Assembly: GCA_013375405.1 (NCBI GenBank)
Contig: JABXJU010000217.1
Location: 1-7,186, forward strand
Direction of reading: 5' to 3'
Length of the DNA stretch: 7,186 nucleotides
DNA from: Candidatus Helarchaeota archaeon
GTDB taxonomy: Archaea > Asgardarchaeota > Lokiarchaeia > Helarchaeales > HEL-GB-A
Each line of letters starts with the position of its first letter. The first letter of the stretch is position 1. The translations under genes and the position numbers were made by a program. The notes beneath the pieces are model-generated. The model was not told the DNA's origin and did no database searches. It saw only the letters and a program-made list of their open reading frames with translations. Positions 1 through 6,099 of the stretch are shown here, in pieces.

Positions 1-61
1 GTGCAGGATCATTTGTAAAATCTCTTTTTACTTTTTCCCAGATTTCATCTTTTTCTTCCAT
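1..61 (-). CDS. Start of an unrecognised gene, cut by the window edge
   Basis: An ATG on the minus strand at 61-59 opens a frame that stays open to the window edge, giving 20 complete codons that begin MEEKDEIWEKVKRD. The visible peptide is strongly charged and probably helical, with no recognisable motif. A purine-rich stretch (GAGAGAGA) lies just upstream of the start and could serve as a weak ribosome binding site. The gene is divergent from the Fe-S protein gene at 194, and the two share a 132-bp AT-rich spacer. Function is unknown; the call rests only on the open frame, the start and the arrangement. Confidence 0.5.
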   Translation of the reverse strand, partial: MEEKDEIWEKVKRDFTNDPA

Positions 62-193
62 AATATTCTCTCTCTTGAATCTTATAGAATTTAAATTAAA
101 GAAGTTATGTAAGACTAGACTTAATTGTTATTAATATGTTGATTCAAAATAGTTGGTTTAAATTTTTAAATAATCGATAGGGTGCTAAGGATA
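62..193. promoter_or_regulatory. AT-rich divergent spacer with archaeal TATA-like boxes
   Basis: This spacer separates the minus-strand gene starting at 61 from the Fe-S gene starting at 194. On the plus strand the stretch 157-173 (TTTAAATTTTTAAATAA) is TATA-like and would place transcription start within a few bases of the start codon, giving a short leader. The self-complementary AATTTAAATT at 88-97 could serve the minus-strand gene. In DNA this AT-rich such boxes arise by chance, so the individual sites are tentative. Confidence 0.3.
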
Positions 194-1258
194 ATGTCAG
201 AGGATTCTTACGTAAAATTAAGAGAGTTTTTAGATAGATTCCCAATAGGGTTTCCTGAAACAGCATCCAAAATTGAAATAAAGATCCTGAAACGACTATT
301 TACAGAAGAAGAGGCAAGAATAACTGTGTTATTAAATCCAATTCCTGAAACAGCGGCGAAGATCGCGAAGCGGGCGAAAATGGATATTAAAGATATGGAA
401 AAAAAATTAAATGAAATGTCAAAAAAGGGACTTATCTTCCGAGTACGCCGAAAGGGTAAAACCTTATACAATTCAGCGCCGTTTATGATAGGCTTATACG
501 AATACTCCGTTAAAAAGATAGATAAGGAACTTGCGAAGCTATTCAAAGAATACTATGATACCGCACAACTTGATGAAATTGGAGCAAGTGGTGTCCCTGG
601 ATTTAAGGTTCTACCAGTCGATGAGACCATACAAGCTAATACTGTACTCTATCCATATCACAAGCTCAAAGAAAGTATTAAGAATGCCAGAAGAATCGCC
701 GTTACAGAGTGCGTTTGCCGGAAAGAGTCTCAATTAAACGGAGAAGGGTGTGATTATCCAATGGAAACGTGTCTAAGCTTCGGAGCTGCCGCGGAATTTT
801 ATATCGAAAATGGTTGGGGGCGAGAAATTACCCCAGAGGAGGCGATCCGAATCATCGAGGAAACTGATAAAGCAGGATTGGTTCATGCTGGTGTAAATTC
901 GAAGCATCTATCCAATATTTGTAATTGTTGTCCTTGCTGTTGCATATCCATGAAGGGTATAACAAAGATGGGCTATGATAAACAGAAATACTTGAATGCT
1001 CTGTTCGAATCTATCATAGATCAAGAGAAATGTAGTGGTTGTGGAACCTGTATCGATCGATGTCCAGTTGGAGCAATAATTTTAGAAGATGTAGCCATTG
1101 TGAATAGAAATAAATGTCTCGGGTGTGGACTATGTGCTAGTAATTGTCCCGAGGAAGCCATAACTTTAGAAGTGAGAGAAGACGGAGAGGAGCCTTTTAA
1201 CAGAGTATTAGAGTTGGGTATGGCAATAATGAAGGAGAAAAAAAGAAAAAAAAGTTGA
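194..1258 (+). CDS. Winged-helix, Cys-rich, 2[4Fe-4S] ferredoxin-domain protein
   Basis: The 354-residue product has three parts. Residues about 27-93 look like a winged-helix module of MarR type (ARITVLLNPIPETAAKIAKR, then a helix and a KKGLIFRVRRKGKTLY wing). Residues about 165-255 form a cysteine-rich domain with C173, C175, C186 and C193, then the dense cluster C243, C245, C246, C248, C249, C250. Residues 280-318 carry two complete CxxCxxCxxxCP motifs (C280/283/286/290 and C308/311/314/318), expected to bind two [4Fe-4S] clusters. The tail is lysine-rich. No signal peptide or membrane segment is seen, so it is probably cytoplasmic. The ATG at 194 is preferred over the in-frame GTG at 182 because GGGTG at 180-184 lies nine bases before it and works as a ribosome binding site. 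It resembles uncharacterised Fe-S proteins of anaerobes that combine these parts. Its role could be redox-sensing regulation or electron transfer; the sequence does not decide. It converges on the RuBisCO-like gene. Confidence 0.85.
   Translation: MSEDSYVKLREFLDRFPIGFPETASKIEIKILKRLFTEEEARITVLLNPIPETAAKIAKRAKMDIKDMEKKLNEMSKKGLIFRVRRKGKTLYNSAPFMIGLYEYSVKKIDKELAKLFKEYYDTAQLDEIGASGVPGFKVLPVDETIQANTVLYPYHKLKESIKNARRIAVTECVCRKESQLNGEGCDYPMETCLSFGAAAEFYIENGWGREITPEEAIRIIEETDKAGLVHAGVNSKHLSNICNCCPCCCISMKGITKMGYDKQKYLNALFESIIDQEKCSGCGTCIDRCPVGAIILEDVAIVNRNKCLGCGLCASNCPEEAITLEVREDGEEPFNRVLELGMAIMKEKKRKKS
1238..1253 (-). terminator. Oligo-T terminator for the RuBisCO-like gene
   Basis: Read on the minus strand this is T8-C-T7, starting about 24 bases after the stop codon of the RuBisCO-like gene. 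Archaeal transcription ends at such T tracts without needing a hairpin. The tract lies inside the last codons of the convergent Fe-S gene, where on the plus strand it encodes lysine-rich residues. Confidence 0.5.
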
Positions 1259-1276
1259 ATTTAAAGAATATGCAAT

Positions 1277-2611
1277 TTAATATTTTTTACCCATTTCGAT
1301 TTTACCGGTGCCCCAAGTCCCAAGGGCGACCCCGAGTTCTTTGTGGTCTTTAGCGTGGTCTTTGATTTTGATACCTTGCATGACGGCGTCAATTGCTTGG
1401 CGGAATGCTTTCGCACCTGAGATGGGGCCATCTGGATGGGCATGGATGCCACCACCGGAGCCAATCACAATATCTGGGCCTAAGGCATTTATACATTTAT
1501 CAACCATACCAACAGTGATACCACCGGAGGGCATGGGGAACATCGGCTTTATGTTATACATGGGCATTCGCATCGTGTGGGCAACTCGTTCGAACTTATC
1601 ATGGAGAACGGTAGCTTTTCCGTAGGGGGCAGGATGTACAAGGATATCAGCACCTGCGATGCGAGGAAGTTTGGCTAAAATTAAGTGCGAGCTAACTCCG
1701 TATTGGGGGGCCATATACATGGTGCCTGCGAAATCCATATGGCCGAGAACGGGAACTTTAATACTAGGATCTTCGCAAATAGCGCGAAGCGTCGAAAATC
1801 CGACTACAGGATAATTGACCATCAGAGCATTGGCACCCCATTCCATCGCTTTATCAGCATTTTCTAGCATATCCGGCATTTTATCGGTGATATTTACCGT
1901 GAAAAGTGTATCTTCACCTTTTTCGGATTTTGCCCGATCAACCATTTCCATATAGGCAGGAATTCGTTCGCGGATGGGGTTGAACGCTTGGTTAGCTAAT
2001 AGCTCATCATCTTTTATAACATCACAGCCTCCGACTGCGGCTTCATAGAATAACTCGCGTCCCATTTCAAGTGAATCATAGACACAAGGTTTGATCATGT
2101 TATTTAAAAGCGGGCGATCTGGGATTTTTAAAAGCTTACGGATACCTTCAATTCCAAATTTTGGACCTTTAAATTCTGCAAGCCATTTTTTAGGGAATCG
2201 CACATCAATCATTTTCAACCGACCGCCCATCGAAATATTGCCGAAAATTGCCGTCAAGAGTATTGGAATCTGATTCCAGACATTTTCAGCAGGAAATCCT
2301 ACTTGGAGCACGTATTTTCGGTAAGGTTCTTGTTTTGGACTTGGGCGTTCAAATTCATAATCTGGGAGTTGCGATATTGAGATAACTTTGGCAACGTGTC
2401 TTTTCCGTACTTCAGGAGTTTCTCCAGGAACTGCAACCCACGTGCCAGTGCTTTGCTCGATTGCAATTGCCTGTGCTACTTTTAAACTTACCCCCATATT
2501 TGCGTTTATTTCCCCGTAATAGGTCGCAATAACATATTCCTCAAAATCTATGCCTTCGGGAAGTGCCATCGCCATGGCTTCATAATCATCCGGTTCTACT
2601 TTTTTACTCAT
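1277..2611 (-). CDS. RuBisCO-like protein (form IV type)
   Basis: This 444-residue protein is full length for a RuBisCO large-subunit fold. Visible landmarks (spinach numbering in brackets) are E52-QSTGT-W58 (E60, T65, W66), N125 (N123), K174 (K175), the metal-site signature K200-D-D202-E203 (carbamylated K201, D203, E204), H291 (H294), a loop-6-like YGK with K332 (K334), SGG at 362-364 (S379-G381) and GSGGG at 384-388 (G403/G404). Key changes are C176 for K177 and M292 for R295, and the H298 position is not histidine. Mg2+ and C1-phosphate contacts thus seem kept, while the lysine needed in carboxylation and the main C5-phosphate arginine are lost. This argues against ribulose-bisphosphate carboxylase and for a RuBisCO-like enzyme acting by enolisation or decarboxylation on a singly phosphorylated or smaller substrate. 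The true substrate is unknown. The start is supported by GAAGGTG five bases upstream. It is divergent from the aminotransferase gene. Alignment positions were set by eye. Confidence 0.9.
   Translation of the reverse strand: MSKKVEPDDYEAMAMALPEGIDFEEYVIATYYGEINANMGVSLKVAQAIAIEQSTGTWVAVPGETPEVRKRHVAKVISISQLPDYEFERPSPKQEPYRKYVLQVGFPAENVWNQIPILLTAIFGNISMGGRLKMIDVRFPKKWLAEFKGPKFGIEGIRKLLKIPDRPLLNNMIKPCVYDSLEMGRELFYEAAVGGCDVIKDDELLANQAFNPIRERIPAYMEMVDRAKSEKGEDTLFTVNITDKMPDMLENADKAMEWGANALMVNYPVVGFSTLRAICEDPSIKVPVLGHMDFAGTMYMAPQYGVSSHLILAKLPRIAGADILVHPAPYGKATVLHDKFERVAHTMRMPMYNIKPMFPMPSGGITVGMVDKCINALGPDIVIGSGGGIHAHPDGPISGAKAFRQAIDAVMQGIKIKDHAKDHKELGVALGTWGTGKIEMGKKY
1283..1288 (+). terminator. Oligo-T tract after the Fe-S gene
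   Basis: A run of six T lies 25 bases after the stop of the Fe-S gene and inside the last codons of the convergent RuBisCO-like gene (its Lys-Lys). It is the only T run close enough to end the plus-strand transcript, but it is short. Confidence 0.3.
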
Positions 2612-2616
2612 TATTA

Positions 2617-2623
2617 CACCTTC
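2617..2623 (-). promoter_or_regulatory. Ribosome binding site of the RuBisCO-like gene
   Basis: GAAGGTG on the minus strand, five bases before the ATG at 2611, contains the GGTG core complementary to the 3' end of archaeal 16S rRNA. It supports this start, which gives the short N-terminal arm beginning MSKKVEPDD. Confidence 0.6.
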
Positions 2624-2691
2624 TAGAAAAATTGTAATAGTTGTGTAAAAATTATTTACACAATATATAAAAATGCTATTACATTTTTCTA
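2624..2691. promoter_or_regulatory. Nested dyad between the divergent genes, likely shared operator/promoter
   Basis: Two inverted repeats are nested in the 154-bp gap between the RuBisCO-like and aminotransferase genes. The inner one is perfect: TTGTGTAAA (2641-2649) and TTTACACAA (2655-2663), with a 5-base spacer. The outer one pairs TAGAAAAATTGTAATAG (2624-2640) with CTATTACATTTTTCTA (2676-2691), matching throughout except for one extra T on the left. A TATA-like TATATAAAAAT (2664-2674) lies between inner and outer right arms and could be read in either direction. Placement over both promoters suggests a binding site for a dimeric regulator controlling both genes, although an RNA hairpin in the RuBisCO-like leader is also possible. 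AT richness favours chance pairing, but 16- and 9-base arms are long for chance. Confidence 0.6.
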
Positions 2692-2765
2692 CTCAAATAA
2701 GAAAGATAATGGCATAAAATTTCTAGATTAGGTAATAAAAAAAAGTCACGTAGAGGTTTTTGAGA

Positions 2766-4177
2766 ATGGAATATGAAGAAATTGTCAGACGACTGCGAGA
2801 TATTGTAACAAATCCTGCTATTGGATTGCCTCCAGAGAAAGTGAAAGAAGTAGTTGCAAAATATCGGGATCAATGTCCTAGGTCGGAAGAGGCTTTTGAT
2901 GAAGCGAAAAGATTAATTCCTGGCGGGGTTGAGCACAATTTAAGTTTGAATAAACCCTTCCCAATTATTATGGATAAAGCTGAAGGGTGTAAAGTTTGGG
3001 ATATTGATGGGAACGAATATATTGATTATCTCATGTGTGGTGGACCATTCTTTTAGGCCATAATTATCCGCCCTTACGTGATAAAATTATTGAATTAATC
3101 AAAGAAAAGGGCCCATCCCATGGCGTTACTTCAGAATATGAAGTAAAAGCTATAAAATTGATTCAGAAACATATACCATCAATTGAAATGTTTCGATTTT
3201 TTCAGTCTGGAACGGAAGCAGACATGGCGGCGTTGCGGATCGCTCGTGTCTTTACTGATAAAACGAAAATCATTAAAATTGGGGGATCCTATCATGGGTG
3301 GTCAGATCAACTTGTGTATGGAATGCACATTCCTGGTACCGGACCCCTCGAAGCCAGCGGAATTCCCAAAGGTTGCTGGCAAAACACAATCGAGGTTCCG
3401 CCGAATAGCGAAAAGAAACTGAGAAGGGCTTTTGAAAAAGCCGAAAATAAAGGTGGTGTGGCTGCAGTAGTCTTAGAACCCGTTGGTGGCGAGTCTGGAA
3501 CTCATCCAGTCAAGCCAGAGTGGAATAAAATCGTGCGAGAATATTGTGATCAATATGGCGCGCTCTTAGTTTTCGATGAAGTCGTTACAGGCTTTAGAAT
3601 GGGGATGGGCGGTGCGCAAGGTTATTTCAATGTGAAACCTGATTTGACCGTATTCGGGAAGATCATTGGACATGGTTATCCCTCGGCAGGTGGTATTGGA
3701 GGGCGACGGGATGTAATGAGTGTGTGCGCTGGTGGTGTCGAAGGTGTGAAGAAAAAAGCCTATACGGGTGGCACTTTAGCAGCCAATCCGATTACAACGG
3801 CTGCTTGCTATTGGACTATCAAATTTTTGGAAGATACAAATGCCCCTGAGAAAGCTGCTAATGCCGCTAATAAAATAACCAAGGGGATGAATGACATCTA
3901 TGAACGGGCAAATCTACCATTTTTTGTCTATAATTTCAAGTCTATTATACACTACGAGACGACATCCTTCTTTGCAGTTCGCCTTGATGATAGAGATGCC
4001 TTAAACCAAATTAACTTACGGCGTCAATATGCAGATGAATACCAAGCTGCGTTAATTATCAATGGCATTTATCCCTTAGCAGGTACCCGAATGTATTGCT
4101 GCATGGCTCATGATCAGGAAGCAATTGATCGAACCTTGAAATCGTGGGAGAATATCGTAAAAATGCTCAAAAATTAA
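2766..4177 (+). CDS. Class III aminotransferase (GSAM-like), interrupted by a -1 frameshift
   Basis: Two frames together encode one PLP-dependent fold-type I enzyme of about 470 residues. The first (2766 to TAG at 3054-3056) ends in the conserved WDIDGNEYIDYLMCGGPF segment; the second resumes with LGHNYPPLRDKI, as expected in the family. Restoring one T in the run at 3051-3054 joins them as GGPFFLGHNYP. In joined numbering the landmarks are SGTEA (148-152), YHGWSD (176-181), DEVVTGFR with the cofactor-ring aspartate D271, the Schiff-base lysine K299 in FGKIIGHG, and GGTLAANP near 335-342. These match glutamate-1-semialdehyde 2,1-aminomutase relatives, but the family also holds many other aminotransferases and nothing else here points to tetrapyrrole synthesis, so no gene name is given. 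An N-terminal extension of roughly 35-40 residues precedes the usual start. The ATG at 2766 is preferred over TTG 2760 because GAGGT (2753-2757) lies eight bases before it. It is divergent from the RuBisCO-like gene and probably co-regulated with it. Confidence 0.85.
3048..3056 (+). other. Frameshift point in the aminotransferase gene
   Basis: The upstream frame reads TTC TTT TAG here and stops. The downstream frame reads TTA GGC CAT from 3053. Moving to it requires reading one base back, which equals one missing T in the T4 run at 3051-3054. The sequence CATTCTTTTAG is not a standard -1 slippery heptamer, because the tRNA for TTT would not pair well after slipping to CTT. A sequencing or assembly deletion in a short homopolymer, or a recent inactivating mutation, is more likely than programmed frameshifting. 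Confidence 0.8.
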
Positions 4178-4190
4178 AAATTCAAATTCC

Positions 4191-4197
4191 TTTTTTT
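4191..4197 (+). terminator. Oligo-T terminator after the aminotransferase gene
   Basis: A run of seven T begins 14 bases after the TAA at 4175-4177, and a second run of six T follows at 4233-4238. Both suit archaeal oligo-T termination of the aminotransferase transcript and separate it from the transporter gene. Confidence 0.5.
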
Positions 4198-4360
4198 CAT
4201 AAAGAATCGACTACACACGTAATTCTATAACCTTTTTTCAGCCAGTGTTTTTCAAATTGGTTGATTTCTAAACTAATTTTATGTTAATAATAGATAAACA
4301 GTTTTAAAGTTATTAAAAACAATGAATTTTCTCTCGCAGAAAAAAATGGGGGATTTAGTT

Positions 4361-4456
4361 ATGAAATATCGAGGTATTGAGATATCAATTAGTGGCAATA
4401 AGTTTTTAAAAAAAAGGTTAAATAGATTAACAAATCAGATATTTTTTATGGGGTGA
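4361..4456 (+). CDS. Possible small ORF upstream of the transporter
   Basis: A 31-codon frame starts at ATG 4361 (MKYRGIEISISGNKF...), six bases after GGGGGAT at 4348-4354, a fair ribosome binding site. In-frame ATGs at 4346 and 4322 would lengthen it to 36 or 44 codons but lack such a site. Its TGA at 4454-4456 lies within the ribosome binding site of the transporter gene, an arrangement seen in translational coupling and in leader peptides. The peptide is basic with no recognised motif. Length is too short for coding statistics, and it could be chance. The rest of the 4178-4462 spacer is AT-rich with no other gene visible. Confidence 0.3.
   Translation: MKYRGIEISISGNKFLKKRLNRLTNQIFFMG
4450..4456 (+). 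promoter_or_regulatory. Ribosome binding site of the transporter gene
   Basis: GGGGTGA, six bases before the ATG at 4463, is a good match to the archaeal Shine-Dalgarno consensus and fixes the transporter start. The last bases form the stop codon of the small upstream frame. Confidence 0.6.
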
Positions 4457-4462
4457 GTCTAC

Positions 4463-6049
4463 ATGGAATCTAAGATAGTAGTAGCTGAATCTAAATTTGA
4501 ATCATATTTTATGGCATTCCATTTTATCATATATTATGCAGGAGCCTGGATAATATTTACGTCCTTATTTTTTAATTATCTACTTGAACTTAGTTTGGAT
4601 TATATGTTCTTTTCATTTTTTGGAATTAGTACAATTTTGTGTGGTATTTTTTGGGGAAAAATCTTTTCAAAAGTCCAAAATCCCCTATTCTTTAGTATCC
4701 TTAATATACCAGTGGGAGTTTGTTGCTTAGTATTTTGGCTCCTAAATTCGACTGTCCTTTTTATAATAAATTGTTTAATTTTCGGCTTTTTAGCAGTTTC
4801 TATCTTCATGGGAAGTCAATATTATCTGAAAACGGTTTTTCCTATTTATAAGAGAGGCAAAACTTTTGGATTGTTTATGTTTATCTACGCAATAATAGTA
4901 ATTTGTTTCACATTTATAGTAATTCTTTTTCCAGCACGATTCTTTTTTCTTTTTTTTGGTATAATTTTTTTAATTACAGGTAGTTTAGGCTTTTTCCTTT
5001 GGAAAAAATCTCCAATTCAACTAGTAAAAACTGAGAAAAAGGAAAGTATTTTTGAGACATCAATTGATAGAAAGGACTCTATATATTATTTGATAGCAAT
5101 ATTCATTTTCACATTTATTTTGGGCATTGCAATTTGGCAAGTTAGTACTTCCCCGACGATCCATCAGTTAATAATGGATGCAGGTGCGCTTATTATAGGG
5201 GATCTGGCATATACTGCATCAGGAGTGGAATCTGTCACGCTTTTTGCCATGTCGGGGGTGCTAGTGATAAGTATTCCTGCGGGAGTCTTAATGGATCGAA
5301 TAGGACGTAAAGAATTGTGGATTTCAAGCTTGATCTTTCTGGGATTGGGTTTATCACTTTTTGGTCTAATTGTTGCGCCTGAAATATGTATATTAACTTT
5401 CATCATTGGAGGAATTGGAATAGGAATTTTTTTAAATTGTATTGTAGTCACCTTTATTGATCTCCCGGATGCCCAATCTCGTTTATACATTGGTCGCAGT
5501 TGGAGTATTTATTTTTTAGGAATTATGAGTGGAATCGGATTTAGTATGATGACCATCATGATTGATCCTACATATATATCTTTAATCATCATGTTTACCT
5601 GTTTCATTGCAATCTTTTCAGTGCTCCATGCCAAAGAAACGCTCCCTTCTAAAGAAGAGCGGGAATGGCGGGATTGTATTCAGTATTTACTCCTTATCCA
5701 CATGGATGGAATTTGCCTGATTCATCACCCATTTATTGAAATAGAATTAGGAGACCAAGATCTCATTGCAGGAGGACTTACTGGAATCATTTCATTAGTT
5801 CAAGAAATGACAAAAAGCAAAGAAAGAATCGAGATCCTTAGTCAAAAGGATTTCAAAATGCTCCTCAATTATGGAAAATATACTACAGCGGTAATTTTAT
5901 CCACAAAAGATCTTAAAATATTGCATACCAAATTGGACCAATTCATTTTCGAATTTGAAGACCTCTTTCAGGAATTTCTCACCGATTGGACTGGTAGTAT
6001 ATCTATATTTAAACCCGCCGAGCGATTGATAATACGATTTTTTAAATGA
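4463..6049 (+). CDS. MFS-like membrane transporter with C-terminal longin/roadblock-like domain
   Basis: The 528-residue product has two parts. Residues about 15-390 are very hydrophobic with roughly eleven or twelve predicted membrane segments in two halves, separated by a charged cytoplasmic loop near 181-206. The second half has a clear major-facilitator motif A, GVLMDRIGRKE (274-284); the equivalent loop near 61-72 (GIFWGKIFSKVQ) is degenerate. Residues about 404-528 are soluble. By eye the order is two strands (QYLLLIHMDG, ICLIHHPF), a helix (DLIAGGLTGIISLVQEM), three strands (ERIEILSQ, KMLLNYGKY, TTAVILST) and a long C-terminal helix around LDQFIFEFEDLFQEF. That order fits the longin/roadblock superfamily, whose members in eukaryotes and Asgard archaea bind or regulate small GTPases. 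Transport substrate is unknown. The fold of the C-terminal domain is inferred from pattern and recollection of similar Asgard domains, not from a search. It stands alone after a spacer and converges on the ubiquitin-fold gene. Confidence 0.75.
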   Translation: MESKIVVAESKFESYFMAFHFIIYYAGAWIIFTSLFFNYLLELSLDYMFFSFFGISTILCGIFWGKIFSKVQNPLFFSILNIPVGVCCLVFWLLNSTVLFIINCLIFGFLAVSIFMGSQYYLKTVFPIYKRGKTFGLFMFIYAIIVICFTFIVILFPARFFFLFFGIIFLITGSLGFFLWKKSPIQLVKTEKKESIFETSIDRKDSIYYLIAIFIFTFILGIAIWQVSTSPTIHQLIMDAGALIIGDLAYTASGVESVTLFAMSGVLVISIPAGVLMDRIGRKELWISSLIFLGLGLSLFGLIVAPEICILTFIIGGIGIGIFLNCIVVTFIDLPDAQSRLYIGRSWSIYFLGIMSGIGFSMMTIMIDPTYISLIIMFTCFIAIFSVLHAKETLPSKEEREWRDCIQYLLLIHMDGICLIHHPFIEIELGDQDLIAGGLTGIISLVQEMTKSKERIEILSQKDFKMLLNYGKYTTAVILSTKDLKILHTKLDQFIFEFEDLFQEFLTDWTGSISIFKPAERLIIRFFK

Positions 6050-6099
6050 ATTGGTTTTATGGAATTTGAGATATCATATAAATAAAAATATCCCACCAA
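6050..6099. other. Convergent spacer with weak inverted repeats
   Basis: This 50-bp AT-rich gap separates two convergent genes. It holds AATTGGT (6049-6055) against ACCAATT (6095-6101) and GATAT (6070-6074) against ATATC (6088-6092). On the minus strand a T5 run (6084-6088) lies 12 bases after the stop of the ubiquitin-fold gene and may help end its transcript. The arms are short and unevenly spaced, so a true terminator structure is uncertain. Confidence 0.25.

Noticed and set aside
1308..1625. Plus-strand frames inside the RuBisCO-like gene, and similar overlapping frames in the other genes
   Set aside because: They lie opposite or out of frame with well-supported conserved genes, lack ribosome binding sites and show no recognisable domains.
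1277..2611. Genuine ribulose-bisphosphate carboxylase (form III)
   Set aside because: The K177, R295 and H298 positions are replaced, which is not expected in a carboxylating RuBisCO.
3054..3056. TAG read through as pyrrolysine in the aminotransferase
   Set aside because: The frame after TAG is not aminotransferase-like and soon meets another stop; the homology continues in the -1 frame instead.
2766..4177. Naming the aminotransferase hemL
   Set aside because: The family motifs are shared by many class III aminotransferases and there is no tetrapyrrole gene nearby; the RuBisCO-like neighbour suggests another role.
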